A stretch of DNA of 5,577 nt from an uncultured Ruminiclostridium sp. (GTDB lineage: Bacteria > Bacillota > Clostridia > Oscillospirales > Ruminococcaceae): the NCBI GenBank assembly GCA_910585505.1, contig CAJUFF010000166.1, positions 1-5,577 on the forward strand, written 5' to 3'. Below are positions 5,241-5,577 of this stretch, one piece after another. Position 1 is the first letter of the stretch; every line of letters begins with the position of its first letter. The position numbers were made by a program, and so were the translations under genes. The notes under the pieces were generated by a model. It was not told the origin of the DNA, did no database searches, and saw only the letters and a list, made by a program, of their open reading frames with translations.

Positions 5241-5577
5241 TTAACCTTCAATGGAAGCGTTTGCCTTGTCTACTTCACTCTGCACCGAGCCAAAGATGGT
5301 TTCCTTAGTCTGAGTCCAGGAAGTACCGTTGTGGTAAGCGTCCTTGGAAGGATTGTCAAGATTGTCAAAGGTTGATAAAGATACGCCCTTGTAAAAGTCG
5401 AATACGGGATGCTCCTCAAGAAGATCATACATCGTCTGACGCATCTCCCACATTTCGTCCGTCCAACCGTACTCGTTAAAGTACTGCTCCTTGGTAATGT
5501 CCTCGGCCTCCTTGCTGTCACTGGCGGCAGCTTCGCAGTACATCATGCAGGCAAAGCCTTCGGGGTTGGGTGCGCCG
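5241..5577 (-). CDS. ABC transporter solute-binding protein, C-terminal part (5' end outside window)
   Basis: The frame is open to the window edge, so only the last 111 residues are seen and the true start lies to the right; the internal Met at 5546 is not the start. The fragment opens GAPNPEGFACMMYCEAAAS, which fits the conserved C-terminal region of sugar-type extracellular solute-binding proteins, where a G-A-x-NPE segment begins a helix. It continues with ITKEQYFNEYGWTDEMWEM and FYKGVSLSTFDNL, and closes with a TSWTQTKETIFGSVQSEVDK helix common at the ends of these proteins. It would be a lipoprotein handing oligosaccharides to a membrane permease, but its lipobox and ligand cannot be seen. 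It is the upstream partner of the anchored 197-residue protein. Confidence in family is moderate. Confidence 0.65.
   Translation of the reverse strand, partial: GAPNPEGFACMMYCEAAASDSKEAEDITKEQYFNEYGWTDEMWEMRQTMYDLLEEHPVFDFYKGVSLSTFDNLDNPSKDAYHNGTSWTQTKETIFGSVQSEVDKANASIEG

Overview
The window looks like a piece of a low-to-mid GC, fibre-degrading gut or rumen Clostridia genome, most like Ruminococcus and other Oscillospiraceae. This is inferred from AAGGAG-type ribosome sites, sigma-A promoters, a CelC-like intracellular GH5 enzyme, and surface proteins that end in Asn-x-x-Thr-Gly, a hydrophobic helix and KKR. No rRNA, tRNA or CRISPR array was seen, so the species cannot be named.

Layout. 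1-239 is a leader with a strong promoter for a 557-residue secreted, anchored surface protein (240-1913, +). That protein has a cohesin-like N-terminal domain, Cys/His ribbon repeats, a second beta-rich domain, a Pro/Thr/Ser stalk and a C-terminal anchor. Converging on it is a cytoplasmic GH5 glycosidase (2141-3088, -). Between them lie a bidirectional terminator and two palindromic repeats. Diverging from the GH5 gene is an AraC-family regulator (3252-4001, +). Their shared 163-bp spacer holds a good promoter for the regulator and two ATAAAAG boxes exactly 21 bp apart, a plausible operator. 4002-4577 has no intact gene. It holds a small palindromic repeat interrupted by a 279-bp internally deleted IS5-type element with matching TTA target duplications, then a second copy of the palindrome seen after the first gene, and a terminator. 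The right end carries, on the minus strand, the 3' end of a probable sugar-ABC solute-binding protein (5241-5577, cut by the window) and, 69 bp downstream, a 197-residue secreted, anchored beta-rich protein (4578-5171).

How the genes may work together (inference): surface proteins contact or hold polysaccharide, an ABC importer takes up oligosaccharides, and the cytoplasmic GH5 enzyme cuts them under control of the AraC-type regulator. The least described parts are the two small anchored proteins and the family of short palindromic repeats in the intergenic regions, one of which has been used as an insertion target.
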